Positions 9,640 through 17,509 of a DNA stretch of 64,000 nucleotides are shown piece after piece. Position 1 is the stretch's first letter; each line of letters begins with the position of its first letter. Below the pieces are notes generated by a model. It had not been told where the DNA came from. It ran no database searches and saw only the letters and a list, made by a program, of their open reading frames with translations. The position numbers were made by a program, and so were the translations under genes. Source of the DNA: Cupriavidus sp. WGlv3. GTDB taxonomy: Bacteria > Pseudomonadota > Gammaproteobacteria > Burkholderiales > Burkholderiaceae. The stretch spans positions 62,001 to 126,000 of the forward strand of contig NZ_JALHRX010000016.1 in assembly GCF_023952475.1 (NCBI RefSeq), in the 5' to 3' direction.

Positions 9640-9962
9640 GATGTCCTTCCTTCCCCGTGCTGCCGGTGTGTGGTTTGCAGCGGCCGGCCGCTCTGGCCGG
9701 TGCCGTGCCTGTTAGATGCGCAATGCGGGCCGGTGGTGCCCCGGACCATGGCGCAGGTGACGGCCGCGCTGCCTGCGCGCCGGCGCCTGCCTGCCGCGCC
9801 TACCCGGCATTGTAACCAGCGCGGCGCTGCAAATACCGGGCCGACAGGAAGCGGCAGCGCCTGCTATTGTGGATAACGATGCCCCGTGCGGGCGCGGATG
9901 CGCCGCCTGCCGCACCGCGGGCATGCCGGTTCCATCCACCTACCCCCGAAGGAGGACGTTCC
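9640..9962. other. 323-bp intergenic region, no gene seen
   Basis: Divergent promoter space between the zinc-ribbon-like gene and the Cys-rich four-helix gene. It holds no credible reading frame, no strong terminator and no dyad that I would call a CueR-type operator. A purine-rich AGGAGGACG just before 9963 is the ribosome site of the downstream gene. Confidence 0.6.
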
Positions 9963-10313
9963 ATGATCCGACCCACCGTGCAGGAAAACGCCGCCCGCTA
10001 CGCCGACTGCATTGCCGCCTGCAATGCCGCGGCGGCGGCCGCCCTCAAGTGCGCGGCCGCCTGCCTGGAAGAACAGGACGTGCGCAAGATGGCGCGCTGC
10101 ATTGCGCTGGACATGGATTGCGCCGGCATCGCCCAGCTGGCCGCGTCCTACATGCTGCGCAACAGCGAGTTCGCGCCGCTGGTGTGCGAGGACTGCGCCG
10201 AGGTCTGCAAGTGGTGCAAGGAGGAATGCGAGCGCCATGATGCCGAGCACTGCCAGGAATGCGCGCGCGCCTGCGCCGTCTGCATGGAGCAGTGCCTGAA
10301 AATGACCGCGTAG
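9963..10313 (+). CDS. cytosolic copper-storage-type four-helix-bundle protein (Csp3/DUF326-like)
   Basis: This 116-residue protein has 16 cysteines, most in CxxxC or CxxC pairs along predicted helices (CIAAC, CAAAC, CEDC, CKWC, CARAC, CMEQC). That is the pattern of Csp proteins, four-helix bundles that store many Cu(I) ions in their core. No signal peptide is present, so it should be the cytosolic (Csp3-like) form. The ATG at 9963 follows a near-perfect Shine-Dalgarno AGGAGG. It stands alone between two minus-strand genes, with no copper ATPase or chaperone nearby. Binding of copper is family knowledge; other soft metals are possible. Confidence 0.88.
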   Translation: MIRPTVQENAARYADCIAACNAAAAAALKCAAACLEEQDVRKMARCIALDMDCAGIAQLAASYMLRNSEFAPLVCEDCAEVCKWCKEECERHDAEHCQECARACAVCMEQCLKMTA

Positions 10314-10340
10314 CGCGAGCGCGCTCGGGCGCCGCCTCGG

Positions 10341-11225
10341 TCAGTCGCCGCCGGGTCCCTGCCCCGGCGGCGAATCCGCCAGCGCGACGAAGGCATCGAT
10401 CAGCCGCGCGCCGCGCCGCTCACGCAGGCAATACAGGTATTCGTGCAGGCACGGCGCGGCATCGGTGAAGCCCAGCACGCGCAGGTCAGGATGGCTCGGC
10501 ACCTCATGCCGGGCGATCACCGAAACGCCCAGGTTGCGGATTACCGCTTCGCGGATCGATTCCCGGCTGCCGATTTCCATCTGCGCTGCGGGGCTGACGC
10601 GGGCCTGCGCCAGCATGTCCTCGGTGGCGATGCGCGTGGTCGATGCCAGTTCGCGCATCAGCAGCCGGCAGCCCGCCAGCGCGCTCACCGGCACTTCGGT
10701 ATGCCCGGCCAGCGCATGGGTACGATGCACCACCAGCATCAGCGGATCCACGCCCAGCAGCATGCGCGACAGGCGCGCATCGTCGACGCGCTGCGACGAG
10801 GTGGCGAGGTCGACGCGATATTCCCGCAGCGCCTCCAGCACCTCCTGCGAATTGCCCGTGACCACGCTGACGTCGATCGCCGGGAAACGCTCGCTGAAGC
10901 GGCGGATCAGTTCCAGCACGTAGTAAGGCGCGGTGGCGCCCACGCGCAGGCTGCCGGTGCGCAGGTCGCCAGAATGGCGCAGGAAGAAATCGATCTCGGT
11001 TTCCTGCTGCACCAGCGCCTCGACCCGCGGCAGCAGTGCCAGACCGGCGTCGGACAGCGCCAGCCGGCGCCCGCCGCGATGGAACAGCTCGACCCCGTAG
11101 GCCTCTTCCAGCGCGCGGATCTGCGCGGTGATGGTGGGCTGCGACAGGCCCAGGCGCTTGGCCGCCTGCGTGACGCTGCCGATGCGGGCCACCATGAAGA
11201 AGGATTTGAGCTGGGCGATGAGCAT
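10341..11225 (-). CDS. LysR-family regulator of the aminoethylphosphonate-associated type
   Basis: This 294-residue regulator has an N-terminal winged HTH (residues 1-60, with SVTQAAKRLGLSQPTITAQI as recognition region) and a LysR substrate domain from about 90. The stretch RVGATAPYYVLELIRRF and the later GNSQEVLEAL and IGSRESIREAV closely recall the TIGR03339 group, regulators linked to 2-aminoethylphosphonate use; I say this from memory. The start at 11225 (MLIAQLKSFF) gives the standard LysR N-terminus. It is divergent from fumC across 138 bp, and lies 6.6 kb from the putative AEP transporter, which may be its target. Confidence 0.85.
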   Translation of the reverse strand: MLIAQLKSFFMVARIGSVTQAAKRLGLSQPTITAQIRALEEAYGVELFHRGGRRLALSDAGLALLPRVEALVQQETEIDFFLRHSGDLRTGSLRVGATAPYYVLELIRRFSERFPAIDVSVVTGNSQEVLEALREYRVDLATSSQRVDDARLSRMLLGVDPLMLVVHRTHALAGHTEVPVSALAGCRLLMRELASTTRIATEDMLAQARVSPAAQMEIGSRESIREAVIRNLGVSVIARHEVPSHPDLRVLGFTDAAPCLHEYLYCLRERRGARLIDAFVALADSPPGQGPGGD

Positions 11226-11363
11226 GCGGCGGAAGTTGTCGCGATAGCCGGCAATACGGCAAGACAGCGGGGCGCGGGCACCCGCCTTGGCGAAGCGGTA
11301 TTCTAATGGACCGCACCATGCCCTCCGGCCCAGCCGTCCGCCGCCTTGCCAAGGAGCCAGCCC

Positions 11364-12770
11364 ATGCCAGACCCGTCCACCGCCGCCACCCGCATCGAAA
11401 AAGACAGCCTGGGCGACGTGCCCGTGCCCGCCGAACATCTGTGGGGGGCGCAGACCGAACGCTCGCGCCAGAACTTCCGCATCGGCACCGAGAAGATGCC
11501 GCCCGCGCTGATCGAGGCCTTTGCCATCCTGAAGCTGTGCGCGGCGCGCGCCAACGGCGAACTGGGCGTGCTGCGGCCCGAACTGGCGCATGCCATCGAG
11601 CAGGCCGCCGCCGAGGTCATCGAAGGCCGCTGGCCCGACGAGTTCCCGCTGTCGGTCTGGCAGACCGGCTCGGGCACGCAGACCAACATGAACCTGAACG
11701 AGGTCATCGCCAACCGCGCGATCCAGTTGCTGGGCGGCGAGGTCGGCAGCAAGACCCCGGTGCACCCGAACGATCACGTCAACGCCAGCCAGTCGTCCAA
11801 CGACAGCTTCCCCACCGCGATGCACATCGCCGCCACGCGCGCGATCCAGCAAGAACTGCTGCCCGCGCTGGAACAGTTGCAGCAGACTTTCGCGCGCAAG
11901 GTCGACGCCTTTGCGGATATCGTCAAGGTGGGCCGCACCCACCTGCAGGACGCGGTGCCGCTGACGCTGGGGCAGGAGTTCTCCGGCTACATGGCGCAGG
12001 TGGCCGATGCCCAGTCGCGCCTGCAGCAGGCCATGCTGCGCGCGATGCCGGTGGCGCAGGGCGGCACCGCGGTCGGCACCGGCCTGAACGCGCCGCACGG
12101 CTTTGCCGCCGCCTTTGCGCGCGCGCTGGCCGACTACACCGGCCTGCCGTTCGAGCCCGCGCCCAACCGTTATGCGCTGCAGGCCGCGCACGACGCGCTG
12201 GCCGACCTGTCGGGCGCGCTCAACACCACCGCCTCGTCATTCCTGAAGATCGCGCGCGACTTCATGCTGCTGGGGTCCGGCCCGCGCGCCGGCTTTGCCG
12301 AGCTGGTGCTGCCGGCCAACGAGCCGGGCTCGTCGATCATGCCGGGCAAGGTCAACCCGACCCAGGCCGAGGCGCTGGCGATGGTGTGCTGCCGCGTGAT
12401 CGGCAACCACACCACGGTGACGCTGGCCAACGGCCTGGGCACGCTGGAGCTGAACGCCTACAAGCCGGTGATCATCTACAGCCTGCTGCAATCGGTCAGC
12501 CTGCTGGCCGGCGCGGCCTCGAGCTTTGCCGAGCATATGGTCGAGGGGGTCGAGGCCGACCGCGCACGCATCGCCGAACTGCTGGAGCGCTCGCTGATGC
12601 CGGTGACCGCGCTCAATCCGCATATCGGCTACGACCGCGCCGCCGAAATCGCCAAGCTCGCGGTCAAGCGCAACCTGTCGCTGCGCGAGGCGGCGATCGC
12701 CTCGGGGCATGTCACCGAGGCGCAGTTTGCCGAGTGGATCGATTTGAAGGGGATGACGCGCGAGGTGTAG
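11364..12770 (+). CDS. fumC: class II fumarate hydratase
   Basis: This 468-residue cytoplasmic enzyme interconverts fumarate and L-malate in the citric acid cycle, as an iron-free homotetramer. The superfamily signature GSSIMPGKVNPTQ is near residues 325-337; GSGTQTNMN (near 105), ASQSSNDSFPT (near 140) and the catalytic-region GRTHLQDA near 193 are all conserved. Length matches family members (about 465). The ATG at 11364 follows AAGGAG by 7 bases, which settles the start against an in-frame ATG at 11346. It is monocistronic, ending against a GC-rich hairpin and the convergent fpr gene. Confidence 0.97.
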   Translation: MPDPSTAATRIEKDSLGDVPVPAEHLWGAQTERSRQNFRIGTEKMPPALIEAFAILKLCAARANGELGVLRPELAHAIEQAAAEVIEGRWPDEFPLSVWQTGSGTQTNMNLNEVIANRAIQLLGGEVGSKTPVHPNDHVNASQSSNDSFPTAMHIAATRAIQQELLPALEQLQQTFARKVDAFADIVKVGRTHLQDAVPLTLGQEFSGYMAQVADAQSRLQQAMLRAMPVAQGGTAVGTGLNAPHGFAAAFARALADYTGLPFEPAPNRYALQAAHDALADLSGALNTTASSFLKIARDFMLLGSGPRAGFAELVLPANEPGSSIMPGKVNPTQAEALAMVCCRVIGNHTTVTLANGLGTLELNAYKPVIIYSLLQSVSLLAGAASSFAEHMVEGVEADRARIAELLERSLMPVTALNPHIGYDRAAEIAKLAVKRNLSLREAAIASGHVTEAQFAEWIDLKGMTREV

Positions 12771-12795
12771 CGCGCGAGGAGACACAACCGGGACG

Positions 12796-12817
12796 CCCGG
12801 CGCGGTTCCGCGCCGGG
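12796..12817. terminator. GC-rich hairpin between convergent fumC and fpr
   Basis: A perfect 10-bp inverted repeat (CCCGGCGCGG / CCGCGCCGGG) around a 2-base centre lies 25 bp after the fumC stop and 11 bp before the fpr stop. There is no uridine run, so it may work with Rho or only protect mRNA ends. Confidence 0.5.
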
Positions 12818-12828
12818 GCGGGCCGGCC

Positions 12829-13599
12829 TCAGCCGACGAAGGCCTTTTCCAGCACAAAATGGCCGGGATGGCTCATATTGCCTTCGGCAAAGCCGCGTGC
12901 TTCGAGGATGCCGCGCACGTCCTTCAGCATATCGGGGCTGCCGCACAGCATGATGCGGTCGTTCTCGGTCGAGAACGGCGCCACGCCGAGGCGATCGAAC
13001 AGCTCGCCCGAGGCGATCAGGTCGGTGATACGGCCGCGGTTATCGAACTCTTCGCGGGTCACGGTCGGGAAGTACACCAGCTTCTCGCGCACCAGGTCGC
13101 CCAGGTGCTCGTGCTGCGGCAGGTGTTCCTGGATCAGTTCGCGGTAGGCCAGCTCTTCGACGAAGCGGCAGGTGTGGGTCAGCACGACCTTGTCGTAGCG
13201 CTCGTAGACGTCCGGGTCGCGGATGATCGACAGGAACGGCGCCAGGCCGGTGCCGGTGGCCAGCAACCACAGGGTCTTGCCGGGCAGCAGGTTGTCCACC
13301 AGCAGCGTGCCGGTCGGCTTCTTGCCGACGTAGATCTGGTCGCCCTCGCGCAGGTGCTGCAGGCGCGAGGTCAGCGGGCCGTCGGGCACCTTGATGCTGA
13401 AGAATTCCAGTGTCTCTTCGTAGTTGGCGCTGGCGATGCTGTAGGCGCGCAGCAGCGGGCGGCCATTCACTTCCAGGCCGACCATCGCGAACTGGCCGTT
13501 TTCAAAGCGGAAACCGGGGTCGCGCGTGCAGGTAAAGCTGAAAAGGGTGTCGGTCCAGTGATGGACGGAAAGGATGGATTGCTGGTTCAGATTACTCAT
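12829..13599 (-). CDS. fpr: ferredoxin/flavodoxin-NADP(+) reductase
   Basis: This 256-residue FAD enzyme moves electrons between NADPH and ferredoxin or flavodoxin, supporting redox-stress defence and Fe-S or biotin-type enzymes. The FAD-binding RAYSIAS motif is near residues 50-56, the NADP-binding GTGLAPFLS near 110-118, and the C-terminal LCGSPDM near 225. The end FVLEKAFVG resembles the subclass I bacterial FPR tail (VEKAFW or VEKAFV-type). Length agrees with the family. The ATG at 13599 (MSNLNQQS) is preferred over one eight codons upstream because it matches the usual FPR N-terminus. Confidence 0.95.
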   Translation of the reverse strand: MSNLNQQSILSVHHWTDTLFSFTCTRDPGFRFENGQFAMVGLEVNGRPLLRAYSIASANYEETLEFFSIKVPDGPLTSRLQHLREGDQIYVGKKPTGTLLVDNLLPGKTLWLLATGTGLAPFLSIIRDPDVYERYDKVVLTHTCRFVEELAYRELIQEHLPQHEHLGDLVREKLVYFPTVTREEFDNRGRITDLIASGELFDRLGVAPFSTENDRIMLCGSPDMLKDVRGILEARGFAEGNMSHPGHFVLEKAFVG

Positions 13600-13857
13600 G
13601 GCAAGACGCGGAATGCAGCGCAACGGCGCGCCAAAAAAATGGCTGGGAAGGAAGCGATCTTAACGCAAGGCCCGGGTCGGCGCAGGCGGAGCCTGCAACG
13701 CCAGCAAGGGATTAGCGCCCGTCCGGCGCAGGTGAGGCGAAGCCATCACGTCCGGGATTGTTGATCAGCTTTGGCTAATCCTTTTTCCCGGCGGCCATTT
13801 ATCCAGCGAGCGCCAACATCCATCATGCAGCCATTCCCAACCCACCAGGAAACTGCC

Positions 13858-14607
13858 ATGACCGCCCTTCCCGCCACCTCCCGCCGTGCCGCGCTCGTCA
13901 CCGGCGCCTCCCGCGGCATTGGCCGCGCCATTGCCTTGCGGCTGGCAGCCGACGGCTTTGACGTAGCCATCGGCTACGCCGGCAACGCCGCCCGCGCCGA
14001 AGAGACCGTCGCCGCGGCACGCGCGGCCGGCGCCAACGCCATCGCCGTCCAGGGCGACGTGGCGCGGGCGCCGGACGTGGCGCGCCTGTTCGATGCCGCG
14101 CAACAGGCCTTCGGCCGGCTCGACGTGGTGGTCAACAGCGCCGGCATCATGACGCTGAAGCCGGTGGCGCCGGCGGGCGTCGACGCCTTCGACCAGACCA
14201 TCGCCACCAACCTGCGCGGCGCCTTCCTGGTGCTGGGCGAGGCCGCCGCGCGGCTGGGCCAGGGCGGACGGATCATCGCACTGTCGACCAGCGTGATTGC
14301 GCGCGCCTTCCCGGGCTACGGGCCGTATATCGCGGCCAAGGCGGGCGTCGAAGGGCTGGTGCAGGTGCTGGCCAACGAACTGCGCGGCCGCGGCATCACC
14401 GTCAACGCGGTGGCGCCGGGCCCGGTCGCGACCGACCTGTTCTTCGACGGCAAATCAGAGGAGCAGGTGGCGCAGCTGGCGAAACTGGCGCCGCTGGAGC
14501 GGCTCGGCACGCCCGACGACATTGCCGGAGCGGTGGCCTTCCTGGCGGGGCCGGACGGCGCGTGGGTCAATGCACAGGTACTGCGCGCCAATGGCGGCTA
14601 TGCCTGA
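13858..14607 (+). CDS. short-chain dehydrogenase/reductase, 3-ketoacyl-ACP-reductase-like
   Basis: This 249-residue soluble NAD(P)(H)-dependent oxidoreductase has the cofactor motif TGASRGIG (residues 14-21), NSAG in the structural NNAG position, an active-site Ser in LSTS and the catalytic pair YIAAK. A C-terminal NGGYA-type end is usual for the family. The substrate cannot be told. The ATG at 13858 follows CAGGAA and is preferred over in-frame starts at 13771 and 13825. It stands alone, divergent from fpr and convergent with a small periplasmic protein gene. Confidence 0.9.
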   Translation: MTALPATSRRAALVTGASRGIGRAIALRLAADGFDVAIGYAGNAARAEETVAAARAAGANAIAVQGDVARAPDVARLFDAAQQAFGRLDVVVNSAGIMTLKPVAPAGVDAFDQTIATNLRGAFLVLGEAAARLGQGGRIIALSTSVIARAFPGYGPYIAAKAGVEGLVQVLANELRGRGITVNAVAPGPVATDLFFDGKSEEQVAQLAKLAPLERLGTPDDIAGAVAFLAGPDGAWVNAQVLRANGGYA

Positions 14608-14625
14608 AGCCTCGAGGTCCCGGCT

Positions 14626-14967
14626 TCACCCGCCGGGCATGAGCGCGCCGGACAGTTCGCAGCGCTGGCGCGCCAGCGCTTCGCGCGAATAGCCGTGGCG
14701 CACACGCAGCTGGTGCTCGACGGCGTCGGCCTGGTCCAGGCACGCGAACACCAGGTCGTCCTTGACGCGTTGCGACACGCCCTTCAGGCGCGGCGCCTCG
14801 TATGCGACCTGGCGCGCGCGGCAGCGCAGGAACAGCAGGGTTTCCTGGGAAGCGATGATCAGCTGGTCATGCTCGATCCGCTTGCAGTCGACCAGGTCCT
14901 GGGCGGAGGCGCTGGCGCCGGCAAAGAACAAAGGCAGGCACAGCCATCGGCGCAACGAGCGGTGCAT
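14626..14967 (-). CDS. small exported hypothetical protein
   Basis: This 113-residue protein starts with a Sec signal peptide (basic MHRSLRR, hydrophobic core, ASASA-Q cleavage region near residue 23). The mature part has four cysteines (in DCKR, LRCRA, FACLD, QRCEL), which could form two disulfides in the periplasm. A longer frame start at 15057 was rejected because it buries the signal peptide. Function unknown. It lies between the SDR and a divergent LysR gene. Confidence 0.7.
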   Translation of the reverse strand: MHRSLRRWLCLPLFFAGASASAQDLVDCKRIEHDQLIIASQETLLFLRCRARQVAYEAPRLKGVSQRVKDDLVFACLDQADAVEHQLRVRHGYSREALARQRCELSGALMPGG

Positions 14968-15136
14968 GGCAAACGGGGGCGCAGTAGGCCAGTTGAGGGT
15001 CCGGCTCGAATCATTGCCCAGACCCGCGCACAGTGCAAGCCGCAGTGCGTGCAACATCGCATTGCGGCGCGCGGCGGCGCCGGCGTGGCAGTATACGGGG
15101 GCCTGTCACCGCCGCCGTCTTTCTCTGATCATCCCC

Positions 15137-16060
15137 ATGGACCTGAACGCCTTGCGCCTGTTCGTCGACATCGTCGACGCCGGCAACCTGAGCGCGGCCG
15201 CGCGCAAGCTCAAGATGACGCGCGCCAATGTCAGCTACCGGCTCAAGGCGCTGGAAGAAGAGCTGGGCGTGCAGCTGCTGCGCCGGACCACCCGCCACGT
15301 CGAGCCGACGCCGGTCGGCGCCGGGCTGTACGAGCACGGCCGCAATATCCTGGGCGAGGTCGCGGCGGCCAATGCGCTGATCAGCAACATGGGCAAGAGC
15401 CTGCAGGGCCATGTGCGGCTGTCGGTGCCCACCGGGTTGGGCCATTCGCTGCTGTCGCCGTTGCTGGTGCGGTTCAAGCAGCGCTACCCGGACATCACGC
15501 TGGATGTCGTGTTCGACAATCGCGTGCACAACCTGGTGTCCGAGGACGTGGAGGTGGCGCTGCGCATCATCTCGACGCCGCCCGATTCGGTGGTCGCCAC
15601 CGAGATCGGCGCGGTCGACTGGATCGTCTGCGCCGCGCCCGCGTACCTTGCCGGCCACCCGGCGCCGCAGGCACTAGGCGGGCTGCAGTCGCATGCCATC
15701 GTGTGCGCGTCGCCGGTGGGGCAGAAGCTCAAGGCAGCGGGCTCGCGCGCAGGCGGCAACGATGGCGAGGTGCGCGAACAAGTGGTGCTCGAGCCCACGC
15801 TCAGCTCGGAGAACTTCGCCTTCCTGAAAGAGGCGGTGCTGGCCGGCCTGGGCGTCGGCATCTTCCCGATCTATGCGATCGGCGCGGAACTGGACAGCGG
15901 CGCGCTGGTGCCGCTGCTGTGCGACTACCGCATCAGCGTGTTCGGCAGCAAGCTCTACATGCTGACCATGCCCAACCGCTACCAGACCCTGGCCACGCGC
16001 TACCTGCTGAATTTCCTGAAGACCGAACTGCAGGCGGTGTGGCCGCGGCTGCACCGCTAG
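15137..16060 (+). CDS. LysR-family transcriptional regulator
   Basis: This 307-residue regulator starts MDLNALRLFVDIVDAGNLS, the standard winged-HTH N-terminus, with the recognition helix in AARKLKMTRANVSYRL and RRTTRHVEPTPVG ending the domain. The effector domain (about 92-300) resembles the CrgA/YhjC side of the family. It is followed 83 bp later by a YbaK-like gene and is divergent from a small exported protein gene; neither gives a clear target. Confidence 0.9.
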   Translation: MDLNALRLFVDIVDAGNLSAAARKLKMTRANVSYRLKALEEELGVQLLRRTTRHVEPTPVGAGLYEHGRNILGEVAAANALISNMGKSLQGHVRLSVPTGLGHSLLSPLLVRFKQRYPDITLDVVFDNRVHNLVSEDVEVALRIISTPPDSVVATEIGAVDWIVCAAPAYLAGHPAPQALGGLQSHAIVCASPVGQKLKAAGSRAGGNDGEVREQVVLEPTLSSENFAFLKEAVLAGLGVGIFPIYAIGAELDSGALVPLLCDYRISVFGSKLYMLTMPNRYQTLATRYLLNFLKTELQAVWPRLHR

Positions 16061-16143
16061 CAACAGGCCATCGCCATGGCGCCGGCGCACTATATTAGGA
16101 ACACAAGGATAACCGTCGGCGCATCCGGAACCTAGGAGCAACC

Positions 16144-16617
16144 ATGGCCCTGGCTAGTACGCTCGCTAACTGCCTGAGCAGCAAGAACACCCGTTACGAC
16201 ATCATCCGCCACCCCTACACCCTGAGCAGCATGGCCACGGCAGAGGCCGCGCACGTGCCCGGGGACCGGCTGGCCAAGACGCTGTTGCTGGAGGATGACC
16301 GCGGCTATGTCGCCGCTGTGATCCCTTCGAGCCATCACCTGCAGATGGCCGCCATCTGCGAACAGACCGGGCGCGACCTGGTGCTGGCGCACGAGGACGA
16401 GATCCGCGAGATATTCAAGGATTGCGACCTCGGCGCGATTCCGCCGGTGGCGATGGCATACGGCATGCAAACCTATGTGGACGACAGCCTGATGCAGCAG
16501 CCCGAAGTGTATTTCGAGGGCGGCGACCACCAGGACCTGGTGCATATGAGTGGCGACCAGTTCAAGCAACTGATGTCGGATGCGGGGCATGGGCAGTTCT
16601 CGCGCCGCATGATGTAA
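16144..16617 (+). CDS. YbaK/ProX-type aminoacyl-tRNA deacylase domain protein
   Basis: This 157-residue cytoplasmic protein has the YbaK/EbsC fold pattern. It contains a YDIIRHPYTLSS start, HVPGDRLAKTLLLEDD with the lysine typical of this superfamily's pocket (AKTLL), a central VIPSSHHLQM strand, and IPPVAMAYGMQTYVD in place of the G-x-x-P loop. Relatives hydrolyse mis-acylated tRNAs (for example Cys-tRNA(Pro) or Ala-tRNA(Pro)) in trans. The precise substrate is not readable. GGAG 9 bases upstream supports the ATG at 16144. A strong terminator follows. Confidence 0.8.
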   Translation: MALASTLANCLSSKNTRYDIIRHPYTLSSMATAEAAHVPGDRLAKTLLLEDDRGYVAAVIPSSHHLQMAAICEQTGRDLVLAHEDEIREIFKDCDLGAIPPVAMAYGMQTYVDDSLMQQPEVYFEGGDHQDLVHMSGDQFKQLMSDAGHGQFSRRMM

Positions 16618-16630
16618 GCGGTGCGACGGC

Positions 16631-16675
16631 AACGGCCACCACGCGGGTCGCGGCCCGCGCGGTGGCCGTTTTGTG
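16631..16675. terminator. intrinsic terminator between ybaK-like gene and eutC
   Basis: A perfect outer stem (AACGGCCACC / GGTGGCCGTT) encloses a second GC stem, followed by TTGTGTTTTC on the plus strand. It begins 14 bp after the upstream stop and ends at the eutC stop, so it likely ends plus-strand transcription. Confidence 0.8.
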
Positions 16676-16678
16676 TTT

Positions 16679-17500
16679 TCAGCCGATCTGTGGCGATGGT
16701 CCGGCGCCACCTGCGGGCAACGCCGGCGCGCTGTCGTCCTTCAGGTCCACGCCGGAGCGCCCGAGCGCCGCCGCGCCGCAAAGCAGAAACACCAGCCGGT
16801 CGGCGGCCTGCGCATAGGGCAGCCCTTCCGGGCGCACGTTGGAGATGCAGTTGCGCTCGGCATCGGTGCGGCCGACGCGCGGTGCATAAGTCAGGTAGAT
16901 GCCGAGGCTGTCGGGCGAACTCAGCCCGGGCCGCTCGCCGATCAGCATCACCACCTGGCGCGCGCCCAGGCGCTCGCCGATCTCGTCGCCCAGCGCCACG
17001 CGCGACTGCTCGGCCACCACCACCGGACCGATCTGCCAGTCCTGCGGCAGGCGCTGGCGCGCCGCCTGAAGCAGCGGCAGCGCATGGCGCTGCGTCGCCA
17101 GCGCGGACAGGCCATCGGCAATCACGAACACCACGTCCGGCGCCTGCCGCGGCCGCGCCGCGTCCAGCCGCGCGCGGCTGGCGTCGTCCAGGCGCCGGCC
17201 CAGGTCCGGGCGGCGCAGGTAATGCTCGCGGTCCGGCGCCGCGCTGTGCACCGCCGCGTGCGCCAGCCCGGCCGCATCCAGCGCCGCGGTGACCGCGCCC
17301 ACCTCCAGCGTCAGGTGCACCGCATCGCGCGCCTGCGCATGGGCGAGGCCGAACGCCAGCACGGCGTCGGTGGGCTGGCTGTGGCCGGTGCGGCCCAGCG
17401 CGATGCGCGCGCGCGTGAAGCGGCGCAGCCGTTGCCACGGGTCGGCTTCGGCCGCGGCGGCGGGGTCGGGCATGGCGGGAGCCTGGCGTTTGGCGGTCAT
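16679..17500 (-). CDS. eutC: ethanolamine ammonia-lyase, small subunit
   Basis: This 273-residue subunit completes the adenosylcobalamin-dependent enzyme that splits ethanolamine to acetaldehyde and ammonia. Family blocks seen are RARIALGRTGHSQPT (near residue 30), DVVFVIADGLSALA (near 122), LIGERPGLSSPDSLGIYLTY (near 186) and the C-terminal NCISNVRPEGL. It lies 9 bp downstream of eutB, as expected for a coupled pair. No shell (microcompartment) genes occur in the window, so the enzyme is probably free in the cytoplasm. Confidence 0.96.
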   Translation of the reverse strand: MTAKRQAPAMPDPAAAAEADPWQRLRRFTRARIALGRTGHSQPTDAVLAFGLAHAQARDAVHLTLEVGAVTAALDAAGLAHAAVHSAAPDREHYLRRPDLGRRLDDASRARLDAARPRQAPDVVFVIADGLSALATQRHALPLLQAARQRLPQDWQIGPVVVAEQSRVALGDEIGERLGARQVVMLIGERPGLSSPDSLGIYLTYAPRVGRTDAERNCISNVRPEGLPYAQAADRLVFLLCGAAALGRSGVDLKDDSAPALPAGGAGPSPQIG

Positions 17501-17509
17501 CGCGGCTCC

